Assembly (NCBI RefSeq): GCF_025370255.1
Contig: NZ_JAMTCD010000016.1
Location: 42,209 to 106,208 of the forward strand
DNA length: 64,000 bases
DNA from: Shewanella holmiensis
Lineage (GTDB): Bacteria; Pseudomonadota; Gammaproteobacteria; Enterobacterales; Shewanellaceae
Direction of reading: 5' to 3'
Part shown: one piece after another, positions 17,235-26,454 of the stretch
How positions within the stretch are numbered: position 1 is the stretch's first letter
How the letters are laid out: the number at the start of each line of letters is the position of its first letter
Program-made: the position numbers and the translations under genes
Notes under the pieces: generated by a model
Seen by the model: the letters and a program-made list of their open reading frames with translations, nothing else
What the model was told of the DNA's origin: nothing
The model's database searches: none

Positions 17235-18263
17235 ATGGTACGTTTTAGTGTGCTTGAATCTTGGCAAGATCCCCGTGGTGAAGAAGTCGAACGCATACGT
17301 TTAGACAATGGCACTATCGCAATGGAAGTCTTGAGTTTAGGCGGCATAATCCGGTCATTGTGGGTGCCAACCAAAAATGGCGAACGTCAAAATGTGGTTT
17401 TAGGTTGTGACAATATAGCGGATTATTTAGCCCAGTCAGCTCACTTAGGGGCTATCGCTGGCCGTTATGCCAATCGTATCGCAAACGGTAAATTGTCTTA
17501 TGACGGCGTTGATTATCAACTCAGCGTTAATCAAGCCACAAATTGCTTACACGGCGGCACCGAAGGCTTTAACCGCAAACATTGGCAATTAGGCACCACC
17601 AATGATGGTGTGCGCTTGACCCTGCACAGTCCTGATGGCGATATGGGGTTTCCGGGCAATTGTAAAGTTCAGTTAGATTATCGCTTAGTGGGTAATAACC
17701 TATATGTTGAAATACTGGCGACAACAGACAAAGCCTGCCCCGTTAGCTTAACTCAGCACAGTTACTTCAATTTAGACGGTGGTGACAGTAATACCACGCA
17801 CCACATTCAAGTGGATGCCAAGCAATATCTCACCATGAACGATGTTGGTGTGCCCACAGCGATGGTAGCCACGGCTGGTACAGATTTAGATTTAGCCGCT
17901 ATCACACCTATGGCAGTACAAACACAACGACCCGCTTTAGCCGCAACCCACGGATTTGATCATTGCTTTGTGATGGATAACATAGACGGTGATTTACAAC
18001 GTTTTGGCGCGATTTCAAGCTCTCAAAATGGCGTGAAGATGACGGTTTATACTAATCAACCGGGTGTGCAATTTTACGGCGCTAACTTTTTAGGCGGAGT
18101 AGTAGGTAAAAAACAGCAAGTGTTCACTCACCATCAAGCTGTATGTATCGAGCCACAAATGCTACCAGACTCACCTAATCAGCCTGATTTACCGGGTAAT
18201 GCTTGGTTAACCCCCAATGCGATTTACCATCATATTTCACGGTATGAATTTTCAATAGCATAA
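17235..18263 (+). CDS. galM: Aldose 1-epimerase (galactose mutarotase)
   Basis: 342-aa mutarotase that interconverts the beta and alpha anomers of galactose, supplying the alpha form for GalK. Catalytic residues are visible: H106 in NCLHGGTEG, H175 in TQHSYFNLDG, and the Glu in CIEPQMLPDSPN near residue 312. Shine-Dalgarno GAGAGG before the ATG. Operon with galK; a strong bidirectional terminator follows. Confidence 0.96.
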   Translation: MVRFSVLESWQDPRGEEVERIRLDNGTIAMEVLSLGGIIRSLWVPTKNGERQNVVLGCDNIADYLAQSAHLGAIAGRYANRIANGKLSYDGVDYQLSVNQATNCLHGGTEGFNRKHWQLGTTNDGVRLTLHSPDGDMGFPGNCKVQLDYRLVGNNLYVEILATTDKACPVSLTQHSYFNLDGGDSNTTHHIQVDAKQYLTMNDVGVPTAMVATAGTDLDLAAITPMAVQTQRPALAATHGFDHCFVMDNIDGDLQRFGAISSSQNGVKMTVYTNQPGVQFYGANFLGGVVGKKQQVFTHHQAVCIEPQMLPDSPNQPDLPGNAWLTPNAIYHHISRYEFSIA

Positions 18264-18282
18264 ACACTGCAGACTCAATAAA

Positions 18283-18314
18283 AAACAGGGGTAAGTCTTC
18301 ACTTACCCCTGTTT
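18283..18314. terminator. Bidirectional terminator between galM and pmbA
   Basis: Perfect 14-bp stem AAACAGGGGTAAGT / ACTTACCCCTGTTT with a CTTC loop, with A-rich and T-rich flanks. It serves the converging galKM and pmbA transcripts. Confidence 0.9.
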
Positions 18315-18363
18315 AATTAACATCAGTTTTACTAGCAATCGCAGCGGTCAGCTAATGCAGCGA

Positions 18364-19722
18364 TTAATTACCAGCTATTTTCATTTCACTGAGTAAAATC
18401 CCGCCAGTACGAATCGATGAGCGTAAATCACGATCTTTACCCACACCTTGAATGCCCATAAACATGTCTTTTAAGTTACCCGCTATGGTGATTTCTTCCA
18501 CCGGATATAGCACCTGACCATTTTCAACATAGAACCCCGCTGCCCCCCTAGAGTAATCGCCTGTCACTCCATTAACGCCTTGGCCCATCACTTCGGTCAC
18601 AATTAAACCGGTTCCCATTGCGTTAATTAATTCATCAAAGGTTTGGTTGCTATGGCTTAGGGTCCAGTTATAAATGCCGCCAGCATGCCCCGTATTGGTT
18701 AAACCTAATTTACGTGCCGAATAGCTGGTGAGTAAGTAAGTAGCTAAGGTTCCATTATCAATGATTTTACGGCTTTGGGTTGCCACGCCTTCACTGTCGT
18801 AATTAGCTGAGGCTAAAGCCCCTAACAGATGAGGTTGTTCTTCAATACTGAACCAATCGGGAAAAATCTGCGTGTTAATCGAATCCAATAAAAAACTCGA
18901 CTTACGGTATAAGCTGCTACCGCTAATGGCGCCAATTAGGTGGCCCATTAACCCTGTGGCGATTTCAGGCGCAAACAATACCGGCATTTTAGCCGTGGCA
19001 ATTTTACGCGCATCTAAGCGGCTTAAGGTTTTATGTGCGGCTTGTTTGCCTACGGCTTCTGGGCTTAATAAATCTTGATATTTACGAGCAACGGTATAAT
19101 CATAATCACGTTGCATATTGCCGTCAGACTCTTCACCTATCGCGACACAACTTAAGCTGTAGCGCGAACTGCAATAACCATTTAAAAAACCATGACTGTT
19201 ACCATACACTTTAGCGCTGGTGTGGGCATTAGCTGTTGCACCATCAGAACTTTTAATACGGTTATCACTTTGTAAGCAAGCATCTTCTGAACGAATCGCA
19301 ATTTCAGCTAATTCTTCGGCAGTTAATATTTGCGGGTGATACAGCTGTAAATCACGAATATCTTGTGCCATCAAAGCTTTATCGGCAAGTCCACTGAAAG
19401 GGTCTTCTGATGTATATTTTGCTATATCATCAGCGGCTTTCACGGCTTGGCGGATGGCTTCTGGACTGAGATCTGATGTCGATGAGTTGCCTTTACGGCC
19501 ATCACGGTAAACCGTAATACCCAGTGCACCATCTTTATTAAACTCAACCGTTTCCACTTCTTTATTTCGCGTAGAAACCGAAAGTCCCTGCTGCTTACTG
19601 ATTGCTACTTCGGCGGCGCTAGAACCTAGCTGCTTTGCATATTCAAGTGCAACGCTAACCGCGTTTTTTAATGCCGGTAATTCACTGTCGATAGTGGCTG
19701 AAGGTGCTTGATGAGAAGTCAC
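18364..19722 (-). CDS. pmbA: Metalloprotease subunit PmbA/TldE
   Basis: 452-aa TldD/PmbA family protein. It forms a heterodimer with TldD that cleaves small unfolded peptides; in E. coli the pair matures microcin B17 and degrades the CcdA antitoxin. PmbA lacks the zinc HExxxH motif and here too none is present. Typical blocks include GVSKQQGLSVSTRNKEVETVEFN-like N-terminal sequence and GVNGVTGDYSRGAAGFYVEN near the C-terminus. The catalytic partner tldD is 9 kb away at 28114. Divergent from yjgA. Confidence 0.95.
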   Translation of the reverse strand: MTSHQAPSATIDSELPALKNAVSVALEYAKQLGSSAAEVAISKQQGLSVSTRNKEVETVEFNKDGALGITVYRDGRKGNSSTSDLSPEAIRQAVKAADDIAKYTSEDPFSGLADKALMAQDIRDLQLYHPQILTAEELAEIAIRSEDACLQSDNRIKSSDGATANAHTSAKVYGNSHGFLNGYCSSRYSLSCVAIGEESDGNMQRDYDYTVARKYQDLLSPEAVGKQAAHKTLSRLDARKIATAKMPVLFAPEIATGLMGHLIGAISGSSLYRKSSFLLDSINTQIFPDWFSIEEQPHLLGALASANYDSEGVATQSRKIIDNGTLATYLLTSYSARKLGLTNTGHAGGIYNWTLSHSNQTFDELINAMGTGLIVTEVMGQGVNGVTGDYSRGAAGFYVENGQVLYPVEEITIAGNLKDMFMGIQGVGKDRDLRSSIRTGGILLSEMKIAGN

Positions 19723-19869
19723 AAATAATCTCTTAAATGGCCTAAATTAGCATTAGCATAGCAAATTCATTTCCCGATTGATAACAACACGTTTTCAGTA
19801 TCTTTTTTACCAGATACATCAGCAAAATAAATGCTATCATTAGCAGATATTTATTTGAGGTTTAACATT

Positions 19870-20403
19870 ATGAAAATTGTTGGTGATTCTGAGCACTTTC
19901 AGCAACCCTACGACAACGATGACGAATACGTCAGCCGTACTGGATTTAAAAAAGAAAGCGAAGAAGCGCAGGCTTTAGGCATGCGTCTTGTGGCGCTAAG
20001 TAAAAGCCAACTCGACAAGATGGAGCTTGACGAGTTTTTGTACGACGCGATTTTAAAAAGCAAAGTGATTAAGCAAAAAACCGAAGCTTACCGCCGTCAT
20101 TTACAGTATATCGGTAAATTAATGCGTGGCTTTGATCACGAACCGATAGAAGCAGCACTAGATAAAGTGCTGAATAAAAACAATAATGAAGCGGCTCAGT
20201 TGCAAATATTTGAAAAAATGCGTGAACGCTTATTAGCTAATGGTGACACGGAGATCCAAGCCTTACTGGATGAGAATCCACAGCTTGATCGTCAAAAGTT
20301 ACGTCAACTAATACGTCAGGCAAACAAAGAACTGGCTAAAGGCCCTGAGTCAAAATCAGCCAAAGAGTTGTTTAAATATTTACGCAGCGAGATCACTGGG
20401 TAA
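19870..20403 (+). CDS. darP: Ribosome-associated protein YjgA/DarP
   Basis: 177-aa DUF615 family protein (YjgA, now DarP), an all-helical factor that assists late assembly of the 50S subunit. It matches the family from DDEYVSRTGFKKESEEAQAL onward to the C-terminal YLRSEI. The ATG at 19870 is chosen: it has GAGG 10 bases before it and gives the family's usual length. An upstream in-frame ATG at 19831 would add 13 residues with no support. Divergent from pmbA, an arrangement also seen in E. coli (yjgA-pmbA). Confidence 0.93.
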   Translation: MKIVGDSEHFQQPYDNDDEYVSRTGFKKESEEAQALGMRLVALSKSQLDKMELDEFLYDAILKSKVIKQKTEAYRRHLQYIGKLMRGFDHEPIEAALDKVLNKNNNEAAQLQIFEKMRERLLANGDTEIQALLDENPQLDRQKLRQLIRQANKELAKGPESKSAKELFKYLRSEITG

Positions 20404-20476
20404 TATACTCAGGCTATAACGTAAGCAGACAATTAGCCTTACGACTTAAATAACAACAAAAACTAGGATGTTACCC

Positions 20477-22969
20477 ATGCAAATAATGACATTGAATCGT
20501 AGTATTTCATTGGTGTTTGCTTCAGCTTTACTGGTCAGCGGTTGCAATGGCGCCGCGGATGGAACCGAAACTGAAACACCTGATGCTAATTACGCTATCA
20601 GCTTAAGTTTTCAAGCGATAGTAGACGGACAATGTACCCAAGCCACTAGCCAACAATCATTTTATTTAAATGAACAGTTTTGCGCTGTGGCCACATTAAA
20701 GAATGGTAGCACCCTAGTCACAGGCCAAGTGGTCGATTTTGTATTACCGTTTGGTGATGCAGCACCAGCCTCAAAGCTAACTGACAGCAATGGTCAAGCC
20801 ACATCTGTTATTAGTTCTACTGTCGCTAATGCAGGAGAGCTAAGCGTTCAATTTAATCCAGCTAGCAGTGATACCGTCAGCGCCAGTCGTAACTTTGAGT
20901 TTCTGGCACTTGACTCTGTCACCCCTATTGAATCGGTAACCATTACCGCTAGCATTAACAATGCTACTGGCACGGTCACCCGCTTTAAAGTGGATGAAGC
21001 TGTGCAACTGCAAGCCACCTTATTGGATAGCAGCAATCAAGGTATTGCCAACCAATTGGTGAGCTTTGCTGCTGGCAGCGCCAGTTTGTCTCCGGCAACG
21101 GCGTTAACCAACAGTGATGGCAAGGCCATTGTTGCCTATACTCCCACCTTAACCGAATTAGGTGCAAGCACCTTAGTGGTTAGTACAAATTATCAAGGTA
21201 AAGAAATCACCCAGTCTAGTTTTTACGAAGTCCTATCTGCCGATGATATTGTGCCAGTTGGATTGTTTAAGATGGGACGTTGGGTGTCTGAAACCGAATT
21301 TTATGAAAACGAATTAGCCACCACCTTACCTTTGGATAATGGCGCCTACAAACTCAGCGCAGGCGGTACATTTGGCGTGACGGCAACCATAGTGACAGAT
21401 AACAATGATGGCACTTATACTCGCTTACAAACACCCACCAGCGTGACGTTCAGTTCCGATTGCTCAGCTAACAATAAAGCCAGTTTAGATTCGCCAGTGA
21501 CAACATTGTCTGGCGCAGCGGGGGCGACATTCTCAGATACAAGTTGCAGTGGCAACAGTGAGCGTAGCGATCAAATTATCGCCACCGCAACAGTTGGCAC
21601 TACGGCATTAACGGCTAACTTAGGGTTCTCATTAAGTCGTCAAACCTTGGCAAGCTTAAGCTTTATTTCAGCAGAGCCAAATCAAATTCGCATAAAAGGC
21701 GCTGGCGGCACGGGATCAAGTGAATCTTCTCTAGTGACTTTTATGGTGACCAGTGCCAACGGCCAGCCTACCGCGCAGCAAACCGTTAACTTCACCCTGG
21801 ACACAGTGATTGGTGGCTTATCTTTTGCTAACGGTAACCCAACTGACAGCAGCATAACCAATGCACAAGGCTTAGTGAGTGTGCGAGTGTTATCTGGCAC
21901 TGTTCCCACCCCTGTCAGGGTTGTTGCAACTGCTACCGATAAAGATACCACTGATGTTATTACTAGCCAGTCGGAGCAACTGACCGTCAACACAGGTTTA
22001 CCACAACAATTAGGTTTTAGTATTTCAACTTCAACCTTCAATCCTGAAGCCGGTAACAGAAATGGCGAAACGATCACTATTTCAATTTATGCTTCAGACA
22101 GCTTTGGTAACCCTGCGCCAGATGACACAGTGGTTAACTTCACCGCTGAAGGCGGTCAAATACAACCTTCATGCGCAACGTTAAACGGCACCTGTAATGT
22201 CACCTGGACATCAGCAAACCCCCGCGTATCAGACAACCGAGTGACCATTTTAGCTTACGCCTTAGGCCATGAAACCTTCTTTGACACCGATGGCGACAAC
22301 ATGTTTGGCGATGCTGACGGTAATGCTATCGCCTTAGCCTGTTTAGACGGCAACAATACTCCTGTTGCCTGTAGCGGCAACGGTATGGATATCGATACCT
22401 ACCATCCCAATGGGTTTGTCGATTTAGGCGATGCCTATAGAGATGATGATGAAACCGGCATGTATAGCACTGGTGAAAAGTTTTTTAGTGCGACGGCTGG
22501 CACTATCTACGGCGGCCCAGATACTAAGTTTAATGGCCCGCAATGTTTACGCGGTGATGGACGCTGTGGTACTGGTCAAGCCAATAAAACCTATATCCGT
22601 AAAGCGTTTGTGCTCACTATGTCAGGCTCTACTGCGGTGATGCAATTTAACCAGGACGGTACTGATTTAGTCGCTGATTTTAGTAATATCGCCCCGATTG
22701 CCACCAATGCACGCTCGAGGTTCGAAGTACGCTTAACCGATAATGCTAACCAAATATTACCTGCAAATACCACGGTAACGGTAACCGCGACTGAAGGTAA
22801 TTTATTATTTGATAACTACACGGTTCCAAATCGCACCATTGCAGGTGGCACCAGCACTTCGTTCACATTAGAAAATACCGGCACTGCGGGTATTAGTACC
22901 GTAACGGTAACAGTGACGACGCCAAGTGGCGTAAAAACAAATACTAGCTTTGATGTGATACTGTTATAG
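20477..22969 (+). CDS. Large lipoprotein with bacterial Ig-like (Big_1) repeats
   Basis: 830 aa. The N-terminus is a lipoprotein signal (ALLVSGC, lipidated Cys near 23). The body contains several Big_1/invasin-like Ig repeats, each with the ending pattern T(D/N)S.G.A..., for example TDSNGQATSVIS, TNSDGKAIVAYTP and TNAQGLVSVRV. An insertion around 610-700 is rich in Asp/Gly (DTDGDNMFGDADGNA, and DIDTYHPNGFVDLGDAY), suggesting calcium sites, and has paired cysteines. Start at 20477 has AGGA 8 bases upstream; an ATG at 20468 overlaps that AGGA. Probably an outer-membrane-anchored, surface or periplasmic adhesin-like protein. Single gene with its own terminator. Confidence 0.85.
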   Translation: MQIMTLNRSISLVFASALLVSGCNGAADGTETETPDANYAISLSFQAIVDGQCTQATSQQSFYLNEQFCAVATLKNGSTLVTGQVVDFVLPFGDAAPASKLTDSNGQATSVISSTVANAGELSVQFNPASSDTVSASRNFEFLALDSVTPIESVTITASINNATGTVTRFKVDEAVQLQATLLDSSNQGIANQLVSFAAGSASLSPATALTNSDGKAIVAYTPTLTELGASTLVVSTNYQGKEITQSSFYEVLSADDIVPVGLFKMGRWVSETEFYENELATTLPLDNGAYKLSAGGTFGVTATIVTDNNDGTYTRLQTPTSVTFSSDCSANNKASLDSPVTTLSGAAGATFSDTSCSGNSERSDQIIATATVGTTALTANLGFSLSRQTLASLSFISAEPNQIRIKGAGGTGSSESSLVTFMVTSANGQPTAQQTVNFTLDTVIGGLSFANGNPTDSSITNAQGLVSVRVLSGTVPTPVRVVATATDKDTTDVITSQSEQLTVNTGLPQQLGFSISTSTFNPEAGNRNGETITISIYASDSFGNPAPDDTVVNFTAEGGQIQPSCATLNGTCNVTWTSANPRVSDNRVTILAYALGHETFFDTDGDNMFGDADGNAIALACLDGNNTPVACSGNGMDIDTYHPNGFVDLGDAYRDDDETGMYSTGEKFFSATAGTIYGGPDTKFNGPQCLRGDGRCGTGQANKTYIRKAFVLTMSGSTAVMQFNQDGTDLVADFSNIAPIATNARSRFEVRLTDNANQILPANTTVTVTATEGNLLFDNYTVPNRTIAGGTSTSFTLENTGTAGISTVTVTVTTPSGVKTNTSFDVILL

Positions 22970-23013
22970 ATTAGCTCTATATGATGAAAAATTTATCACA
23001 CAGTTGAGATGTT

Positions 23014-23038
23014 AAAGCCCACTTTTTGTGGGCTTTTT
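23014..23038 (+). terminator. Terminator of the Ig-like lipoprotein gene
   Basis: AAAGCCCAC / GTGGGCTTT stem, T-rich loop, followed by TT; 45 bp after the stop codon. Confidence 0.85.
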
Positions 23039-23159
23039 CATATAGAGACAAAACCACCAACAGGGCTAGTCATCAGAGTTAATTCACTCATTCAAAGAAA
23101 TTAACAGATCTGTTGTGGGCAAGTATTATTCTGGTTCAGTACTTAGCAGTCACTTACGA

Positions 23160-24311
23160 TTAATGACCATTTGCTAACGCTTGTTGCTGACGGTATTTAA
23201 CCCCCACTAAAGCTAAGCACGAAAACAACACAAACATCCCCCAAAGCTGCAGCCATTGTGGTAAAACAGCCAGCCAACCGCTGCCCATTTGATTGAGATT
23301 TAACATACCGCTAATCGCTGGCACAGCAGGGATGATTTGTGATAACAACAGCAGTGGCTCAGGAATTAATGCCAATGGCCATACAAATCCTGCCACAAAA
23401 AGGATTGGCATAGAGATCAATAAAAAGAACTGTGTCGGCAAGTCTGGACGAACAAACAGACTACTCACTGCCGTTCCTAATGCGGCAGTAGCGAGAATAA
23501 AGGGCAGCATAAACAAACTCACTTCAGTCATGGTCGCTAACACACTAACATCATAAAAATAAAAACAATAACCTAGATAAAATATCGCTAAAACCGCATA
23601 AATACTGCTAAAGGTCAGCACTCGCGCTGACACCAATAACAGCGGTGACACCGACTGCCAATAACCTGTTGTTCGCCACTGACTGGCACCCAAAATACAA
23701 ATGCCAATCAGCATAGTTTGATGTAATATGAGTAAAAATAGCCCAGGTACCACATAAGGCGTGTAACCTAAGCTGGGATTAAATGCAGGTACTGAGTTGA
23801 TGGTGATTGAATCTAAAGACTTTTCAACTTGTGCAGCCGTTTGACCGCGGGCTAATAGCCCCACCATTTGAATCTGTTTACTGGCGTCCATGCCCGCACT
23901 GACTAGGCCTTCAACGACCGCTGAGTATATTAAAAAATAACTGGCATCACCGCCGTAACTTAACGTCGCACCTTTACCTAATAACAAGCTGCGTCGAAAC
24001 CCTTCAGGAATAACCAGTAAACCGTGTGCTTCACCTGAGGTTATCCACTGTTTGGCTTCATCTACACTGGGTAGAACCGCCTGTACTCTTATTTTCGAAC
24101 TGGCATCGGCATGACGAATTACCCGACGACTTAATGATGAATGATCATGATCAACAACCACAATGTTCTGCTCAGTCGGAACCTGGTTTAGGTATGGCAG
24201 CGGATATAACACCGAATAAAATAATACAGCACCAAATATGGTCAGCACCAAGTCTTTATCAGACAATATCGATTTTAAATCTCGCCACATCAGTTGCCAT
24301 AAAGTCATCAT
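23160..24311 (-). CDS. ABC-2 type export permease (second of pair)
   Basis: 383-aa inner-membrane protein of the ABC2_membrane_3 type (YhhJ/YbhR-like). One helix near the N-terminus (DLVLTIFGAVLFYSVLYPLPY) is followed by a large periplasmic domain (about 45-180) and five helices in the C-terminal half. It overlaps the preceding permease gene (ATGATGA), so the two are coupled. Either of two adjacent ATGs (24311 or 24308) could be used. No ATP-binding subunit is encoded in this operon. Last gene of the tolC-hlyD-permease-permease set. Confidence 0.85.
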   Translation of the reverse strand: MMTLWQLMWRDLKSILSDKDLVLTIFGAVLFYSVLYPLPYLNQVPTEQNIVVVDHDHSSLSRRVIRHADASSKIRVQAVLPSVDEAKQWITSGEAHGLLVIPEGFRRSLLLGKGATLSYGGDASYFLIYSAVVEGLVSAGMDASKQIQMVGLLARGQTAAQVEKSLDSITINSVPAFNPSLGYTPYVVPGLFLLILHQTMLIGICILGASQWRTTGYWQSVSPLLLVSARVLTFSSIYAVLAIFYLGYCFYFYDVSVLATMTEVSLFMLPFILATAALGTAVSSLFVRPDLPTQFFLLISMPILFVAGFVWPLALIPEPLLLLSQIIPAVPAISGMLNLNQMGSGWLAVLPQWLQLWGMFVLFSCLALVGVKYRQQQALANGH

Positions 24312-25465
24312 TGACTCCCTTCTTTTTCAATGGGACGACGCTCAAGAGCAAAATGGCTGAGTATAAAAATAATCGGAATAAGCGGCAGAAAAATCCAATA
24401 TGAGCCGAGCTGAGCCAACAGTTGTGGCAAGGTCTCACCATAGCTAACTATCCCCACATGTGAGTCGATGTAATGACTCGATGGCATAATTAAGCGCCAC
24501 CACTGGGCGATTAATGGCATTTCATTTACCGGGAAAGTTATCCCCATAAAGGCGAATGCAGGGGCAAATAAGGCCGTACAAATACTAATACAACTGGCTT
24601 TTTCTCGTATTATTAAAAAAATCAAACAGGCAATTAGCCACAGGGTTAACAACATCACTAATTGGGCAATAATTAATAATCCTATTGAACCGGCTATCGG
24701 CAAGGCTAAGTAAAGATATAACCACACCAAAATAAAGCTGCCATGTATTAACATAATTGGGGTTAATAGCAGCACTTTTGCTATCACTGTTTTCCAAAAA
24801 TCAGCGGCCAACTTAGGCTGACCCTCAGCAGGCTTGAGCTCAGCATTAAGTGAATTCATAAAGACAAATACAGAGAGTATTTGCCATAAGGCTATCAATA
24901 CCGGTGGGACTAAAAATCCTACGTAGTTGTTATTGCGATTAAACAGCGCAGTGGTTTGACTGGTGACAGGGGATAAACTGACAGCAAGGCTTTCACTATG
25001 GGTGCCGCTAAGCAATAGCTTTTTAGCGCCCAGTGTTAATAAACCATTGCCTAAACTCAACTGAATTTGACTGGATAACAGCTTACCCACTAATAAAAAT
25101 TGACTGTTATAACGGATGTCTATCAATGGTTTATTGGCGGTAACTAAGTCTTTATTCATGCCAACAGGAAACACCACTAAAGCGTAAACTTTTGCTTGGC
25201 GCATATCGGCTTCTGCAGTGGCGAGATTGGCGTAAGATTGCGGTGAAATAACCGCATTAGCTTGTAGGTTTCGCGTCAACATACGCGATACCTGACTGTT
25301 GTCCAGATCGACCACGGCAACCGGAAGCTGTCTTGGTAAACCAGCACTGAACAACCACCATAAACACAGCATGCTTATCAAAGGAATGTAGCTCACCATA
25401 GCAAGCTGCCATGGTGAGCGCCAAAGTTTATTTAGCTCAGAGAGACAACGCTGTTTGACAGTCAT
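24308..25465 (-). CDS. ABC-2 type export permease (first of pair)
   Basis: 385 aa, same architecture as the next gene: an N-terminal helix (WQLAMVSYIPLISMLCLWWLF), a periplasmic domain to about residue 180, then five or six helices. A member of the YhhJ/YbhS/YbhR class that usually works with an ATPase and an HlyD-like adaptor to export drugs or lipophilic compounds through TolC. It starts 8 bp after the HlyD gene stop and overlaps the next permease by 4 bp. The two permeases probably form a heterodimer. Confidence 0.85.
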   Translation of the reverse strand: MTVKQRCLSELNKLWRSPWQLAMVSYIPLISMLCLWWLFSAGLPRQLPVAVVDLDNSQVSRMLTRNLQANAVISPQSYANLATAEADMRQAKVYALVVFPVGMNKDLVTANKPLIDIRYNSQFLLVGKLLSSQIQLSLGNGLLTLGAKKLLLSGTHSESLAVSLSPVTSQTTALFNRNNNYVGFLVPPVLIALWQILSVFVFMNSLNAELKPAEGQPKLAADFWKTVIAKVLLLTPIMLIHGSFILVWLYLYLALPIAGSIGLLIIAQLVMLLTLWLIACLIFLIIREKASCISICTALFAPAFAFMGITFPVNEMPLIAQWWRLIMPSSHYIDSHVGIVSYGETLPQLLAQLGSYWIFLPLIPIIFILSHFALERRPIEKEGSQ

Positions 25466-25473
25466 GGTAGCGC

Positions 25474-26454
25474 TTATTCTGCATCAGGGAGATACAATAC
25501 CGACATACCTACACGTAAGTCGGCAATGGGCTGGTTAGGATGCAATAAAACCTCAAAGGTGCGCATATCAAAATCATGACCACTTTCGGTTGAACGCCAA
25601 GTAGCAAAATTACCCATCACACTGACGTATTCAACAGTAAACTCGACCGTTTTATCTAATGCAGGTAGGCGCAATGCAACAACAGTACCTTGTTTGAAAT
25701 GCGCTAATTGATCTTCACGCACTTGCATCACAGCCCAAGCATCTGACATATCAATTAGGCTAACCACAGGAAAGCCACTTGGTGCTAATTCACCGGCTTG
25801 CAATAGCACTTCACTGACTTCAGCATTTTTAGGTGAGCGCATTTGGCTATCAGCTAAAATCGCGCTAACCTCTTTTACCGCACCTTCAGCCATTCTGGCA
25901 TTGCCTTCGGCCGCGGCTTTGGTTTCAACTCGGGCGCCTTCTTGTGCCATTTGGTATATGGCAAAAGCAGCTTGATCTGTATATTTTGCCGCTTGCCATT
26001 GGGTATAAACCTCATCACGCTTTTGGCGAGGCACCACACCTTCATTAAACAGATTTTCAATACGTTGATAGGTTTTTTGCATCAATTCTGTGGCGGCTTT
26101 CGCTTTTAACCATTGTTCTTTAGATGCGGTAATTTGTTGCTGTCTGGCACCGTTATCGGCCTCCTGCTGCATCGCTTTCGCAGCGTCACGACCGCCTTCT
26201 GCTTGCATCAGTTTGGCGTTTAGCTCAGGGCTGTCAATCACAAATAAAATGTCATCAACGGCAACTTTATCTCCCTTACGAACCATCACCTGCTCAATGC
26301 GGCCTGGCACTTTAGATGAAATATTGTATTCACGGGCTTCAATTTGTCCCTGTAAAAATACCGGCTTAGGTGCAAACGCTAAATTAACACCATAAGCTAA
26401 AATCATAGCCAAAATTATCACCGCCAACACGGCTAAGATTTTATTTGCTCGCAT
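25474..26454 (-). CDS. HlyD/YbhG-type periplasmic adaptor protein
   Basis: 326-aa membrane-fusion protein with an N-terminal signal-anchor (ILAVLAVIILAMILAYGVNLA), a lipoyl/barrel part (KVPGRIEQVMVRKGDKV), a long alpha-helical hairpin rich in Ala/Gln/Lys (about 80-200), and a second barrel part. It joins the inner-membrane permeases to the TolC-type channel. The start at 26454 is chosen for its AGGAG 7 bases upstream; it overlaps the tolC-like gene by 14 bp. An in-frame ATG at 26490 would add 12 residues of poor family fit. Confidence 0.9.
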   Translation of the reverse strand: MRANKILAVLAVIILAMILAYGVNLAFAPKPVFLQGQIEAREYNISSKVPGRIEQVMVRKGDKVAVDDILFVIDSPELNAKLMQAEGGRDAAKAMQQEADNGARQQQITASKEQWLKAKAATELMQKTYQRIENLFNEGVVPRQKRDEVYTQWQAAKYTDQAAFAIYQMAQEGARVETKAAAEGNARMAEGAVKEVSAILADSQMRSPKNAEVSEVLLQAGELAPSGFPVVSLIDMSDAWAVMQVREDQLAHFKQGTVVALRLPALDKTVEFTVEYVSVMGNFATWRSTESGHDFDMRTFEVLLHPNQPIADLRVGMSVLYLPDAE

